A stretch of 64,000 nt of DNA from CAZKRU01 sp964555235 (GCA_964555235.1 CAZKRU010000002.1:1-64000), one strand, 5' to 3'. Numbered from the stretch's first letter, positions 32,723 to 41,795 are shown. Notes: generated from the letters alone by a model not told the origin. Translations and numbers: made by a program.

Positions 32723-34351
32723 TCACCACGATTCTTTCTTTTCCAAATACGGGCGCAAGGCGGGAGGAATTCTGGGGGCTTCTGGTCGAGCGGCGATCCA
32801 GCTCACGGTTTCGGGGCCGCCCCAGCGGACGAATTCTTTGGGAAGGTCGTGAGCAAGAGTTTGAAGGAGTTGAAAAGCGGCCGCCCATTTTCCTCGGATG
32901 GAATCGGCGCGGGCGGCTTTGAGACCAATCCGAATCCGATCAACGGGAATGCCTGCACGCGCGGCGGCTAAATCGTAAGCTTTGGAGGCTTGCGCAAAAG
33001 CAGAAGGCTGTCGCATCCACCAATCTCCCGCCATTTCCAACTCGATGGCATCCGCCTGAGGATCTTCGAGGAGTGGAAGCAACCGACCTTCAATCTTTCC
33101 GTCCTGAGGCAGCAGGTGATCGCGCATTCGAAGCCATGGAAGAGCGGGGGTGTTCGATTTTTTGGCATCGGCAAGTTCCACGGGGAGCGTGCGAGCAAAA
33201 GGAGTGTAAAGGGGATCACCGACAATCACATTCATCCAGGAAAGTGCGCGTTGACTTCGATAGCCGGCCTCGATCAGCGTGTACCCATCGAGCAATGCCT
33301 GGGTGAAAAGATCGACGTGAGGCGTGAGATCCAGGTACGGTTCGTAAACGCATCCCATCGTTGCCGCAGCTCCCGCACGAATCAACGGGCCGATCCAGTG
33401 TTGAGTGGTGGATCGAACGGTCGAGGCACTGAAGGAGTGAATGTGGTAGGCAATGGCGCCTCGGGAAAAGGCGGGCTGCATTAAAAAAGGGCCGGTGGCA
33501 TGTTCGGAGTACCAACCGAGATACCAAGCGACTTGGGACCAGGGAAGATTGTTTCGAAAAAGCGCCTCACTCTCTTCGAGGTCCGCAAACCAGCCTCGCT
33601 GTTCGAGGGCGATTTTGGATTGGCGAATCCACTCGTCTCCCCGGTAATAAGGATCCTTCGAGTCGGCAATGCCACGAACGTCGATCATCGCACGGCCGAC
33701 TAAACCATGAGTTTCGGCCCATACGGAATCGCCCATCATTCGACGAACATCGGAGGCCTCCGGACCATCGAGCCGTCCCACGAGAATCGAATCGAGAGCG
33801 TCGATTCGATCGAATCGATGTGTGCGTCCTTCCGTGTAGTACGGATTCAGAATGAGTCCACTCCGAGGGAGCCCACTAAAGGGAAGGAGAGCGAGTTCGG
33901 AATCAACACTGGCGGCATTGGTGCGAAGCGCTTCTTGAAGCGGAGGCGTTTCAACGAGAGAAGGATCCGGGGCAATTTTGAGAGGAATTCCGCGCATCAG
34001 CACCATCGCCCAAATTTCGTTACGAATCGCTCTTCGAATCGTGAGCCGTTGACCGTTTTGATCAATTCGCTCTTCGATTTGTTGGAGCCAATCGCGGTCT
34101 TTCAATAGTTTTTGAAGCGGCTGGAGAAGTGTTGAATCAAAGTCCGCACGGGAGATTTCCTCGGACTCCGAGCACTCAAGGCCAACGACACGGGCGGCAG
34201 GAATTTTGCGAAGCTGCGCATATTCACGGGCCAGCGATTCGCTCTCAGCGGCGTTTTTATTGTAAACGACCAATAAGTGATCGCGAAGGTCTGAGGCGGA
34301 AAGAATGGGGCTGATCGAGAGGATTAAAAAAAATGTTAAGATTGCACTCAA
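32723..34351 (-). CDS. TIGR03790-family exported protein
   Basis: The protein has about 542 residues if started at the TTG at 34351, which is followed by a signal peptide (SAILTFFLILSISPILSASD). The open frame extends to 34543, but that part is translated family D repeat. The family pattern is seen in HLLVVYNKNAAESESLAREY, NEIWAMVLMRGIPLKI and GAAATMGCVYEPYLDLTPHV. These proteins are exported and of unknown role; some lineages have many. The C-terminal about 100 residues form a TPR-like helical tail. It lies between repeat DNA and the MBL hydrolase gene. Confidence 0.75.
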   Translation of the reverse strand: MSAILTFFLILSISPILSASDLRDHLLVVYNKNAAESESLAREYAQLRKIPAARVVGLECSESEEISRADFDSTLLQPLQKLLKDRDWLQQIEERIDQNGQRLTIRRAIRNEIWAMVLMRGIPLKIAPDPSLVETPPLQEALRTNAASVDSELALLPFSGLPRSGLILNPYYTEGRTHRFDRIDALDSILVGRLDGPEASDVRRMMGDSVWAETHGLVGRAMIDVRGIADSKDPYYRGDEWIRQSKIALEQRGWFADLEESEALFRNNLPWSQVAWYLGWYSEHATGPFLMQPAFSRGAIAYHIHSFSASTVRSTTQHWIGPLIRAGAAATMGCVYEPYLDLTPHVDLFTQALLDGYTLIEAGYRSQRALSWMNVIVGDPLYTPFARTLPVELADAKKSNTPALPWLRMRDHLLPQDGKIEGRLLPLLEDPQADAIELEMAGDWWMRQPSAFAQASKAYDLAAARAGIPVDRIRIGLKAARADSIRGKWAAAFQLLQTLAHDLPKEFVRWGGPETVSWIAARPEAPRIPPALRPYLEKKESW

Positions 34352-34410
34352 AACCCGTAATTTTAGGAGCCGGAGCGAGGAGAGTAAATTTTTAAGAGAA
34401 TTGTACGGAT

Positions 34411-34504
34411 TTCTCGCCAAGTTCGCGAAGGAGCGAAGCAGAGAAAATTCCGCTTTGGAAGATGAGAAGGAAAATCTTGGCGTCTTGGCGAACTTGGCGA
34501 GAAA
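34411..34504. repeat. Inverted repeat, family D (CTCGCCAAG type)
   Basis: TTCTCGCCAAGTTCGCGAAG at the left and CTTGGCGAACTTGGCGAGAA at the right are near-perfect inverted ends around a short core. It is a single copy in this window, of the same architecture as family A, and interrupts what is otherwise the upstream region of the TIGR03790 gene. Confidence 0.65.
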
Positions 34505-34539
34505 AATTCCCACGAAAGCGTTAGCAGACACGAAGGAGT

Positions 34540-35322
34540 TCATAGATCGAGACGAAGTTCATCGTAGGCGACGGAAAACCCGGGAGGGAGATCGGCTTCA
34601 CGAGCCATGTGGGATTTGTGATGAGTGATATGGGTGAGCCAGGTTTTTCCTGCATGAACCCGCTGACCGGTCGCAATCGCTTCAGCCACATTCATGTGAG
34701 TCGGATGCTCTTGATCACGAAGTCCATCAATCACCAATACCTCGACTCCATCAATTCGAGAGGCGGTCTCCTCGGGCATGGTTTTGCAGTCGCTAAAATA
34801 GGCGAGTTTTTTTCGGCCCTCCTGCTCAAAAAGAAACCCGCAGGTCCGGGTCTTTCCATGAGTGACTTCCAACGGAGTGATCGTGAGGCCGAGACAAAAA
34901 AAGGAATCCGTAACAGGTCGGGGATCGACGCGGACATAATTGCGGATCGTTACTTTCGGATTAAAGGCATAACCAAAAATATGTTGGAGCTGTTCGAGGG
35001 TTTCAGGGTGGGCGTAAACGGGCATAGGGGCGTCATTGATTTCACAAAACCGGCGGATGTCATCAAAACCCAAGAGGTGATCGGCGTGAGCGTGTGTGAG
35101 AAGGACCGAGTCGACGCGTTGGAGGTTCGCACGGAGCGATTGGACTCTTAATTCTGGGGTGGTATCGACCAAAATGGCCCCTTCCTGAGTTTCGAGATAA
35201 ATGGAGCAACGCATCCGCTTATCACGAGGATCGGTCGATTGGCAGACATCGCAGTTACAGGCGATCATCGGAACCCCTTGAGAGGTACCGCTTCCGAGAA
35301 AGGTGACAGAGAGCGTGCTCAC
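34540..35322 (-). CDS. MBL-fold metal-dependent hydrolase (PhnP-like)
   Basis: The protein has 260 residues from a GTG at 35322 (VSTLSVTFLGSGTSQGVPMI). The frame stays open to 35799 through non-coding DNA. The metal motif HAHADH occurs in LLTHAHADHLLGFDDIRRF. A cysteine cluster (CNCDVCQS) in the N-terminal part matches the structural zinc site of PhnP-type phosphodiesterases. It is probably a phosphodiesterase or hydrolase of cyclic phosphates; the substrate is unknown. C-terminal HITHHKSHM supplies the last ligand. Confidence 0.85.
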   Translation of the reverse strand: MSTLSVTFLGSGTSQGVPMIACNCDVCQSTDPRDKRMRCSIYLETQEGAILVDTTPELRVQSLRANLQRVDSVLLTHAHADHLLGFDDIRRFCEINDAPMPVYAHPETLEQLQHIFGYAFNPKVTIRNYVRVDPRPVTDSFFCLGLTITPLEVTHGKTRTCGFLFEQEGRKKLAYFSDCKTMPEETASRIDGVEVLVIDGLRDQEHPTHMNVAEAIATGQRVHAGKTWLTHITHHKSHMAREADLPPGFSVAYDELRLDL

Positions 35323-35372
35323 AGAAATGAAGAGTTTTCCGAAAAAGGAGGAATCTGTCGAGTCTTGTTCCC

Positions 35373-35444
35373 TTTGGTAGGAACGCATCTCCGAGGCGTC
35401 CGGGTTTGAGGAGCGGACCGTTCGGAGATCGGTCCCTACCATTG
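35373..35444. repeat. Family B palindromic repeat
   Basis: It begins TTGGTAGGAACGCATCTCCG and ends CGGAGATCGGTCCCTACCAT, so the two ends are inverted over about 18 bp. It lies between the divergent MBL and HupE genes. Confidence 0.7.
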
Positions 35445-35494
35445 AAAATGCATTTTGCTTCGCAAAACAAAAATTTTCGGCTAGGAGTTTTTTC

Positions 35495-36091
35495 ATGAAA
35501 CAACGCGCTTCTTGGTTGAAAATGATGCTGACCCTTTTTACCGCATTTACCGCCTCTTCTTGGGCGCATCCCGGGCACAGCAATCTGGTCGGGTTTTCTG
35601 AGGGAATGACACATCCGCTCGGGGGGTGGGACCATCTGTTGGCAATGATCGCAGTGGGACTCTGGGCGTTCCAACTCGGAGCGCATGCCCGATGGTTGGT
35701 TCCCAGTTGTTTTGTAGGGATGATGACCTTGGGTAGTGTGGTGGGGATTTCCGGTTTTTCGATTCCATGGAGTGAACAGGGAATCGCACTTTCGGTCATG
35801 CTTCTGGGACTTTTTGTTGCGACGACGGCGAAGCTCCCCTCGGTGATTCCCGCGCTCTTGGTCGGGGGATTTGCGCTTTTTCATGGAGCGGCCCATGGTT
35901 CCGAAATGCCGGCGACCGCTTCAGGATTGTATTATAGTCTTGGATTTATTCTATCGACGGTAGCGCTTCATGGGGTTGGCCTCGGGCTCGGATTTTTCTT
36001 CGAGCGAAAGGCCTCTCTGCTTTGGGTGCGAAGCACTGGAGCAGGAATTGCGGCAGTCGGAACTTATTTGTTCGTTGGGGCGTTTCTGTAA
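35495..36091 (+). CDS. HupE/UreJ family membrane protein
   Basis: The protein has 198 residues with a signal-like N-terminus ending before AHPGHSNLVG, then five to six membrane spans. Family motifs are HPLGGWDHLLAMIAVGLWA and FALFHGAAHGSEMP, with His and Asp residues suited to nickel or cobalt binding. HupE/UreJ proteins move Ni or Co for hydrogenase, urease or other enzymes, none of which is in the window. An AGGAG site precedes the ATG. It converges on the Mn transporter operon. Confidence 0.88.
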   Translation: MKQRASWLKMMLTLFTAFTASSWAHPGHSNLVGFSEGMTHPLGGWDHLLAMIAVGLWAFQLGAHARWLVPSCFVGMMTLGSVVGISGFSIPWSEQGIALSVMLLGLFVATTAKLPSVIPALLVGGFALFHGAAHGSEMPATASGLYYSLGFILSTVALHGVGLGLGFFFERKASLLWVRSTGAGIAAVGTYLFVGAFL

Positions 36092-36104
36092 ACGCCTGAC
36101 GGGC

Positions 36105-36959
36105 TCACCTTGATTGGAGCGCGACTCGTTGCGCCAACAGTCCATGCTTGGGACTGAAGATAAACGCCAGCCCAAAAAAGCAGGATTGAAACAGGACCAT
36201 GAGGCCGGACGTTGATGCGTCGAGGCGAAAGCTTGTACAAATTCCCAGAATTGCTGAAAGAACGGAAGTGGCTATTGCAATCCCCATCATGGAGCCGAAG
36301 CGATCTGAAAGAAGATAGGCGGTGGCTCCTGGGGTGATCAGCATGGCAATGACGAGGATCATTCCGGAGGTTTTCAGAGAGACGACGATGGTGAGTGCGA
36401 GAAGCGAAAGCAAAAGCAAGTGCAACGCGGGAACATTCAGTCCGATGCTCCTCGCGTAATTCGGATCAAAGCAAAAGAGCCGAAGATCGCGCTGTTTGAG
36501 GAGTAGAACAAGAAGCACTCCAGCAGCGATGGAGGCCATTTGAATCATTTCGGGCGATGTGATGCCGAGAAGGCTTCCAAAGAGGATGTGCATGAGATGG
36601 ACGTCGCTTTCGATTTTGGAGATCAATATCAAACCAACCGCGAAAAATCCGGTGAAGAGAATTCCGATGACCGTATCTTCTTTGACGCGCGTCTGCTGTT
36701 TGACCAATCCGATCCCCAAAACACAAAGAAGTCCGGAAACGAAGGCGCCGAGAAGGAGCGGAATCCCGAAAAGATAGGCGAGTCCAATACCCGGAAGTAC
36801 GGCATGTGAGATGGCATCGCCGAGAAGCGACCACCCCTTGAGGATCATAAAACAAGAGAGGGTGGCACAGACCACGCTGACCAGCGTTCCGACGATCAAC
36901 GCGCGGACCATGAAAGGGTATTGAAAGGGATCGACGAAAAAGTGAAAGAGGGCGTCCAT
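36105..36959 (-). CDS. Metal ABC transporter permease (second)
   Basis: The protein has 284 residues from ATG 36959; the frame extends to 37031 inside the preceding gene. It is a ZnuB/SitD-like membrane protein of the ABC-3 family with eight or so spans and family motifs LKGWSLLGDAISHAVLPGIG and [20 protein letters not shown]. It is the last gene of a four-gene Mn/Fe(II) importer with two permeases, as in sitABCD/yfeABCD. The preceding gene's stop is 1 bp upstream of its start. Confidence 0.92.
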   Translation of the reverse strand: MDALFHFFVDPFQYPFMVRALIVGTLVSVVCATLSCFMILKGWSLLGDAISHAVLPGIGLAYLFGIPLLLGAFVSGLLCVLGIGLVKQQTRVKEDTVIGILFTGFFAVGLILISKIESDVHLMHILFGSLLGITSPEMIQMASIAAGVLLVLLLKQRDLRLFCFDPNYARSIGLNVPALHLLLLSLLALTIVVSLKTSGMILVIAMLITPGATAYLLSDRFGSMMGIAIATSVLSAILGICTSFRLDASTSGLMVLFQSCFFGLAFIFSPKHGLLAQRVALQSR

Positions 36960-36960
36960 T

Positions 36961-37842
36961 TTAAATCTGGGGAGTGGTGGGGAGCCTCTGCTGCATCCGC
37001 CAGCGGGAAAGAACGCCGTGCTTGGGGGCAAAGATCATGGCGAGAAAGAAAAGACTTGTTTGTAGCGCGACAATGATTCCACCCGCGGAAGCTTGAGCAA
37101 ACCAACTGATGTAGGCGCCGATGGAACAGGTGAGTGTTCCTTGAATTCCGGCGAGCCAGAGCATTTTCGAGAAACGATCGGTGAGCAGATAGGCCGTGGC
37201 TCCCGGAGTGATCAGCATGGCGACGACCAGACAGGCGCCAACGGCTTGAAGCGCGGCCACCGCAGTGAAGGAGAGTAGTGCCAGAAAGAGCCAGTAAAGC
37301 GCCTGGGTATTCAAGCCGAGGCTACGGGCATGATTGGCGTCGAAACAGAAGAGCATGAGGTCCCGCCATTTCACGAGAATGACGATCAGCGTTGCGCCTC
37401 CGATGATTAGGCATTGGAGGGCATCGCTGTCGGAAATTCCCAAAAGATTTCCGAGCATGATATTTTTGAGATCAATGTTGCTCGGAAAGAGCGATCGTAA
37501 GACGAGCCCAAGCGCGAAGAAGGCAGTGAAGACAATTCCGATCACGGCGTCTTCCCGGAGGCGCGTGTGCGCTTTGACGAAGCCGATTCCCAGGGTAGAG
37601 AGAAGTCCTGCGATAAATGCGCCCACCGCAAAGGGGACTTGGGCGATATATGCCAGAACCACCCCCGGAACAATTGCATGAGAAAGGGCGTCCCCCAGCA
37701 AGGCCCATCCCTTCATGGTCAAAAAGCAGGAGAGCACCGCGCAGATCAATCCGACAACGGCTCCGACCAACATCGCTTTGCGCATGAAGTCGTACTGAAA
37801 AGGTTCTGCCAGTTGAGCCGAGAGTGTTACCAGGGAAATCAT
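36961..37842 (-). CDS. Metal ABC transporter permease (first)
   Basis: The protein has 293 residues, ABC-3 family, with [20 protein letters not shown] and [20 protein letters not shown] and about eight membrane spans. It is paralogous to the following permease, and the pair would form a heterodimeric channel. The start overlaps the stop of the ATPase gene by 4 bp. Confidence 0.92.
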   Translation of the reverse strand: MISLVTLSAQLAEPFQYDFMRKAMLVGAVVGLICAVLSCFLTMKGWALLGDALSHAIVPGVVLAYIAQVPFAVGAFIAGLLSTLGIGFVKAHTRLREDAVIGIVFTAFFALGLVLRSLFPSNIDLKNIMLGNLLGISDSDALQCLIIGGATLIVILVKWRDLMLFCFDANHARSLGLNTQALYWLFLALLSFTAVAALQAVGACLVVAMLITPGATAYLLTDRFSKMLWLAGIQGTLTCSIGAYISWFAQASAGGIIVALQTSLFFLAMIFAPKHGVLSRWRMQQRLPTTPQI

Positions 37843-38720
37843 TTTTTGTCTGACAGCGGTGGAGTTGATTCCGTGCCATGGTCGCGAATATGGCGACCGT
37901 GCTCCATGACCAAGGGGCGCTCGTCATCACCGACCACAAGGACGGACTGGTCGGAAGTGGACGCATTCGCTCGGCGATCGAATTTAATTTCCCGCAGCAC
38001 GCCACCAAAAGCTTTGGAGAGATTGTCCTGAGTGAAAACCTCTTCGGTGGGCCCTGCGGCTAGCACCGTGCGATTAATCAAGACGACTTGATCGCAAAAC
38101 TCAGGGACGGATCCGAGATTGTGAGTGGAAACCAAAATGATGTGTCCCATTTCTTTCAAGTCACGAAGGAGGGAGATGATGGCGGTCTCGGTTTTGACAT
38201 CAACGCCGGTAAAGGGTTCATCGAGGAGCATGATACGCCCCTGTTGAGCAAGGGCGCGGGCAAGAAAGGCGCGTTTTTTTTGGCCTCCGGAAAGCTCTCC
38301 GATCTGGCGATTTTTAAATTCGAGCATCCCCACTCGCGTGAGACTCTCTTCGACGATTTTCAAGTCTTCTGCTTTTGGAATTCGAAGAGCATTCATCGCC
38401 CCATACCGTCCCATCAAGGCAACGTCGTGAACGCTGACCGGGAAATTCCAATCCACTTCTTCGGACTGGGGAACGTAAGCGACGAGGTGATTTCGTAAGG
38501 CCATCTGAACGGACATTCCTGCAAGACGGACTTCCCCTTGATTCGGAGTGACGAAGCCCATGATGGACTTGAAGAGGGTCGATTTGCCGCTGCCATTCAC
38601 GCCGACAAGCGCACAAATGACGCCCGCAGAGAGATTGAAGGAGGCATTTTGTAAGGCGACGTTCCCATTATTGTAGCGGACCGTGACCTCTCGTACCTGA
38701 ATACTGATGGGGTCGCTCAT
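37839..38720 (-). CDS. Metal ABC transporter ATP-binding protein
   Basis: The protein has 293 residues. Walker [18 protein letters not shown], the signature [19 protein letters not shown], Walker [13 protein letters not shown] and the H-loop VSTHNLGSV are all intact. The C-terminal tail of about 60 residues is polar with many His and Asp residues. It energises Mn or Fe uptake with the two permeases and the binding protein encoded 6 bp upstream. Confidence 0.94.
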   Translation of the reverse strand: MSDPISIQVREVTVRYNNGNVALQNASFNLSAGVICALVGVNGSGKSTLFKSIMGFVTPNQGEVRLAGMSVQMALRNHLVAYVPQSEEVDWNFPVSVHDVALMGRYGAMNALRIPKAEDLKIVEESLTRVGMLEFKNRQIGELSGGQKKRAFLARALAQQGRIMLLDEPFTGVDVKTETAIISLLRDLKEMGHIILVSTHNLGSVPEFCDQVVLINRTVLAAGPTEEVFTQDNLSKAFGGVLREIKFDRRANASTSDQSVLVVGDDERPLVMEHGRHIRDHGTESTPPLSDKK

Positions 38721-38726
38721 GAACGA

Positions 38727-39635
38727 TTACTTGGACTTTCCTGTAAGGCCACTGACAATCGTTTGGGCATTATATTCTAAAAGTTTGAGTAAGCTTGGAG
38801 CAACTCCCGCGGCATCCGTGAGGGAGTCAACATAGAGGACGCCTGCGTAACGGGCACCCGCTTCCTTGGCGACTTGTCGGGCCGGTTTGTCGCTGATCGT
38901 GCTTTCGCTGAAATTACACGGGACCTTTTGAGCCCGCATCAGATCGACCAATTCCTTCACCTGTTGGGGAGATCCCTGTTCATCTGCATTGATCGGCCAG
39001 ATGTAGGCTTCTTGAAGGCCGTAATCGGTGGTTAAGTACGAAAAAGCGCCTTCACTGCTGACCAGCCATCGCTGATTTTTGGGGACTTCTCCGAGTTTTG
39101 TTTTGAGAAATTGATCCAGTGTTTTCAATTGTTTCACGTAAGTGGCCGCATTCTCGTTGTAGGTCTTCTCGTTCTTGGGATCTAACTTAACGAGGGCCTT
39201 GCGAATGTTTTCGGCATAAATCATGACATTGACGGGGGACATCCAAGTGTGAGGATTCGGTTTTCCGGTATAAGGGCCTTTGGAGATCCCACGGGGTGCG
39301 ATTCCTTCGGTGGCAACGACGCGTGGAACGGTTCCGAGTTCCCCATAAAATTTTTCGAACCAAAGTTCGAGGTTCATGCCGTTGTAAATGACGAGATCTG
39401 CCGATTGTGCTTTTACGACATCGAGCGGGGTCGGTTCGTATTCGTGAATCTCCGCTCCCGGCTTGGTGATCGATTCCACCACGGCCGCCGTTCCGGCGAT
39501 GTTGCGGGTAATGTCCGCGAGAATCGTGAAGGAGGTGACCACGCGCTTCGGCTTTTCTGCAGCATGCAGGAATGGAATCGAAAGGAAGAGGTAAAGAATG
39601 ATCGTGAACAGGGAGTTTGAAGAGAATGAAATCAT
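38727..39635 (-). CDS. Metal-binding periplasmic protein of Mn/Fe ABC transporter (cluster A-I)
   Basis: The protein has 302 residues with a signal peptide (SLFTIILYLFLSIPFLHAAE). Expected metal ligands are visible: His in AEIHEYEPTP, His in KPNPHTWMSPVN, Glu in LVSSEGAFSYL and Asp in YVDSLTDAAG. There is no His-rich loop, which favours Mn(II) or Fe(II) over Zn(II). It delivers the ion to the permease pair. It is divergent from the MntR-type regulator. Confidence 0.92.
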   Translation of the reverse strand: MISFSSNSLFTIILYLFLSIPFLHAAEKPKRVVTSFTILADITRNIAGTAAVVESITKPGAEIHEYEPTPLDVVKAQSADLVIYNGMNLELWFEKFYGELGTVPRVVATEGIAPRGISKGPYTGKPNPHTWMSPVNVMIYAENIRKALVKLDPKNEKTYNENAATYVKQLKTLDQFLKTKLGEVPKNQRWLVSSEGAFSYLTTDYGLQEAYIWPINADEQGSPQQVKELVDLMRAQKVPCNFSESTISDKPARQVAKEAGARYAGVLYVDSLTDAAGVAPSLLKLLEYNAQTIVSGLTGKSK

Positions 39636-39679
39636 GGTGACGGGATTTTGCCGGACCCTCTTGATTGCGTCAACAATAA

Positions 39680-39701
39680 AAGTTTGTCATAACAAATACT
39701 T
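39680..39701. promoter_or_regulatory. Candidate MntR operator between importer and regulator
   Basis: AGTTTGTCATAACAAATACT contains the symmetric core TTTGT-N4-ACAAA with flanking AAGT/ACTT. It lies in the 99-bp divergent intergenic region between the binding-protein gene and the DtxR-family regulator, where a metal-dependent repressor would control both. Confidence 0.5.
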
Positions 39702-39734
39702 GCCCTGGTTCGAGGATTTCGTTACAAGGAGGGG

Positions 39735-40187
39735 ATGGCCAAAACCCCGAAGAAGGCTCCAGCACGTGCAACGGCAAAGCGCGTCAAATTGAGCGCACAT
39801 CATCGCAGTGGACTAACGGAAAGCGCGGAGGATTATCTGGAGTGCATTTCGGGGCTGACTCGAAAAAACGGCTATGTCTCGGTTTCTGATGTGGCCGAGG
39901 CGTTGAATCTGATCCGCCCCAGTGTCTCCTTGATGATCAAGCGGTTGGCGGACTTGGGATGTCTTCAGCGTGAGCCGTATCGAGGTTTTGTCATGACGGA
40001 GAAGGGTCGAAAAATAGCGGAATCGATCGAGACGCGGCATTTGGTCTTAACCGAGCTCTTTATGCAGTTGGGTTTGGATCCTCGTAAACACCACGCGGAT
40101 ATCGAGGGAATGGAGCATCATATCTCCGATCCAGCCCTGCAAAAGTTTAAGTCGGTGATTCAGCATTTAAAATCCCACCCCCTCTAA
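39735..40187 (+). CDS. mntR: DtxR/MntR-family metal-dependent regulator
   Basis: The protein has 150 residues with a basic N-terminal tail of about 22 residues. The winged helix is at about 25-90 (SAEDYLECISGLTRKNGYVS, VAEALNLIRPSVSLMIKRLA). The dimerisation/metal part contains ETRHLVLTELFMQLGLD and ADIEGMEHHISD, with the Glu/His ligands of MntR. No SH3-like third domain is present. It is predicted to repress the divergent importer when Mn or Fe is sufficient. Confidence 0.9.
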   Translation: MAKTPKKAPARATAKRVKLSAHHRSGLTESAEDYLECISGLTRKNGYVSVSDVAEALNLIRPSVSLMIKRLADLGCLQREPYRGFVMTEKGRKIAESIETRHLVLTELFMQLGLDPRKHHADIEGMEHHISDPALQKFKSVIQHLKSHPL

Positions 40188-40218
40188 TTTGGTAGGGCGG
40201 GGTCGATGACCCCGCCGA
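40188..40218. repeat. Family B palindromic repeat (minimal copy)
   Basis: TTTGGTAGGGCGGGGTCGAT followed by GACCCCGCC forms a near-perfect GC hairpin immediately after the regulator's stop. It could also act as a terminator-like structure, but no T tract follows. Confidence 0.65.
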
Positions 40219-40287
40219 GGGTAGAAAACGAGAAAAACAATCAGTTCATTTTTTCTTGAACAAACTGAAGTTTTTGCTTAGGATCTG

Positions 40288-40494
40288 ATGATGGAAGGCG
40301 AAACCGGACTGCACCCGTTGCAGATCGAAGCGTTGCGGAAGATGACTCCTACCCAGAAATGGGAAATCGCCTGTTCTCTTTATGACACGGCAAAAGAGGT
40401 GAAGCGATCCTTTTTGAAGGGGAAATACCCCGAATGGTCGAGCGACCAAGTTGAAGCGGAGCTCAAACGAATTTTTCTCTATGCCAGCACCTGA
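40288..40494 (+). CDS. Small conserved hypothetical protein
   Basis: The protein has 68 residues, with an alternative ATG one codon later. KMTPTQKWEIACSLYDTAKE and the closing IFLYAST resemble a small helical protein seen in many environmental genomes and often found beside nucleotidyltransferase or toxin-like genes. Its function is unknown. A promoter with TTGAAC and TAGGAT 17 bp apart (40256-40284) ends next to the start codon, so the message may be leaderless. Confidence 0.6.
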   Translation: MMEGETGLHPLQIEALRKMTPTQKWEIACSLYDTAKEVKRSFLKGKYPEWSSDQVEAELKRIFLYAST

Positions 40495-40548
40495 TATGAT
40501 CCTATTCATCATTGCTTGCTCGGGCTCCATTAAAACCAAGGGGATGGC

Positions 40549-41073
40549 ATGAATCAGACAGCCGTTACCCTCTCGACGGAGAAGCGGCCCTCTACCGGTT
40601 TTACCCCGGTAGAAATTGAGGCGATTGATATTTTTGTGCGAATCGCACAGTTCATCGGACTTCCCAAGAGTGTGGGTGAAATTTACGGGGTGCTCTTTGT
40701 TTCGGCGGATCCTCTTTCACTGGATGATATTTGCGAGCGTTTGAACATGAGCAAAGGCTCTGCCAGCCAGGGACTTAAATTGTTGCGTTCGATACAGGCG
40801 ATCAAAGCGAGCTATATTCCGGGAGATCGGCGCGATTTGTATGTGTTGGACGGCAACCTTCAGAATCTCGTTGATGGTTTTTTAAAGGATCGCGTGGAGC
40901 CGGGGGTTCAGGATTTGGGGCAACGGATTGAGCGACTGAAAGGTTTAACGGGATCATTATCGAATGGAGAGCGGAAGCGATACGCGGAGCGGGTTGAAAA
41001 ACTCCGGAAATGGCAGAGACAGGTTGAGCAGTTCATTCCGGCGATTGCCCGGCTACTTTTGGTGAAAAAATGA
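40549..41073 (+). CDS. GbsR/MarR-type transcriptional regulator
   Basis: The protein has 174 residues. The winged helix is at about 35-100 (GLPKSVGEIYGVLFVSADPL, DICERLNMSKGSASQGLKLL), the GbsR pattern. A C-terminal coiled-coil region (RIERLKGLTGSLSNGERKRY) is probably for dimerisation. It overlaps the NusG-paralog gene by 4 bp and heads the surface-sugar locus, so it is likely its on/off switch. The ligand is unknown. Confidence 0.85.
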   Translation: MNQTAVTLSTEKRPSTGFTPVEIEAIDIFVRIAQFIGLPKSVGEIYGVLFVSADPLSLDDICERLNMSKGSASQGLKLLRSIQAIKASYIPGDRRDLYVLDGNLQNLVDGFLKDRVEPGVQDLGQRIERLKGLTGSLSNGERKRYAERVEKLRKWQRQVEQFIPAIARLLLVKK

Positions 41074-41642
41074 GCGACCATTTCTCGAAGCTCCCAGGCG
41101 TGACCCCTTCTGATACGGAAGGAAAGAAGCAATGGTTCTGCTTGCGTTCGCAGCCGAAGCACGAACATATCGCCGCCGCGCATCTACGCAAAATTGAAGG
41201 AGTGGAAGTATTTTGTCCTCGCATCAAATACAAAAAAGCGACACGCACGGGGCCGGCTTGGTTTACGGAGGCCCTCTTTCCAAACTACCTATTTGCCAAA
41301 TTTGATCCAGAACCCCACAAGGTTCAAGTGCGTTACACCTCAGGTGTCTGCACCATACTTCGCTTTGGAATGAGTGAAGCGTACGTCCCCGAAGAGACCA
41401 TTTTAAGTTTACGCCAAGGATTGGATGACACCGAAATCCGGGTGATCCCAGAAGTCCCTGAGGTCGGAGATCAAGTGACCATTGCCTCGGGGGCCTTTCG
41501 AGGATTGCTCGCGGTCGTGCGGCAAGTGATGCCCGCCAAAGAGCGAGTGCGTTTACTTTTGGATTTTCTCGGTCGCCCTCAGGAAGTCGACCTCGCCTAT
41601 TCCGAAGTCGTTCTTCCCGGAGGCGAAGCCCGAAAGAGGTAG
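41070..41642 (+). CDS. NusG/RfaH-family transcription elongation factor (NusG paralog)
   Basis: The protein has 190 residues. The NGN domain (WFCLRSQPKHEHIAAAHLRK, then FPNYLFAKFD) is followed by a KOW-type C-terminal part (VGDQVTIASGAFRGLLAVVR, then VDLAYSEVVLPGG). Its length and sequence fit the specialised RfaH/UpxY/LoaP-type paralogs rather than housekeeping NusG. Such proteins let polymerase read through long polysaccharide operons after recruitment at an ops-like element. One such element lies about 100 bp downstream, ahead of about 22 kb of co-directional genes. Confidence 0.88.
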   Translation: MSDHFSKLPGVTPSDTEGKKQWFCLRSQPKHEHIAAAHLRKIEGVEVFCPRIKYKKATRTGPAWFTEALFPNYLFAKFDPEPHKVQVRYTSGVCTILRFGMSEAYVPEETILSLRQGLDDTEIRVIPEVPEVGDQVTIASGAFRGLLAVVRQVMPAKERVRLLLDFLGRPQEVDLAYSEVVLPGGEARKR

Positions 41643-41652
41643 CGGCAGTTAG

Positions 41653-41760
41653 TGCTTCGCTTAAGCGAGGCAGCATTCAAATGGAATGCAAAAAATCAGA
41701 AACGAAGCCAAAGGCGGCGCAAAATCAAGCGCCGGCCAGGGGCGGTAGCATGCCTGTAAG
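41653..41760 (+). promoter_or_regulatory. Leader region with ops/JUMPstart-like element
   Basis: GGCGGTAGCATGC at 41741-41753 matches the enterobacterial ops core GGCGGTAGCGTGC at 12 of 13 positions. The preceding CCAGG extends the match to the JUMPstart context (CCAGGGGCGGTAGC). Upstream are a near-perfect palindrome (GCTTCGCTTAAGCGAGGC, 41653-41670) and a hairpin CGGCGC-N8-GCGCCG just before the element. This is a site where RfaH-like factors load on the non-template strand of paused polymerase. Confidence 0.65.
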
Positions 41761-41795
41761 AGGTGGGCGACTTTTTCAAAAGAGCGGTCAAGGGC

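Noticed and set aside
35323..35799. Long N-terminal extension of the MBL hydrolase
   Set aside because: It overlaps the HupE gene's 5' part and a family B repeat; the GTG at 35322 gives the normal family start.
571..40218. CRISPR array
   Set aside because: The repeats are dispersed single palindromic units kilobases apart, not regularly spaced direct repeats, and no cas gene is present.
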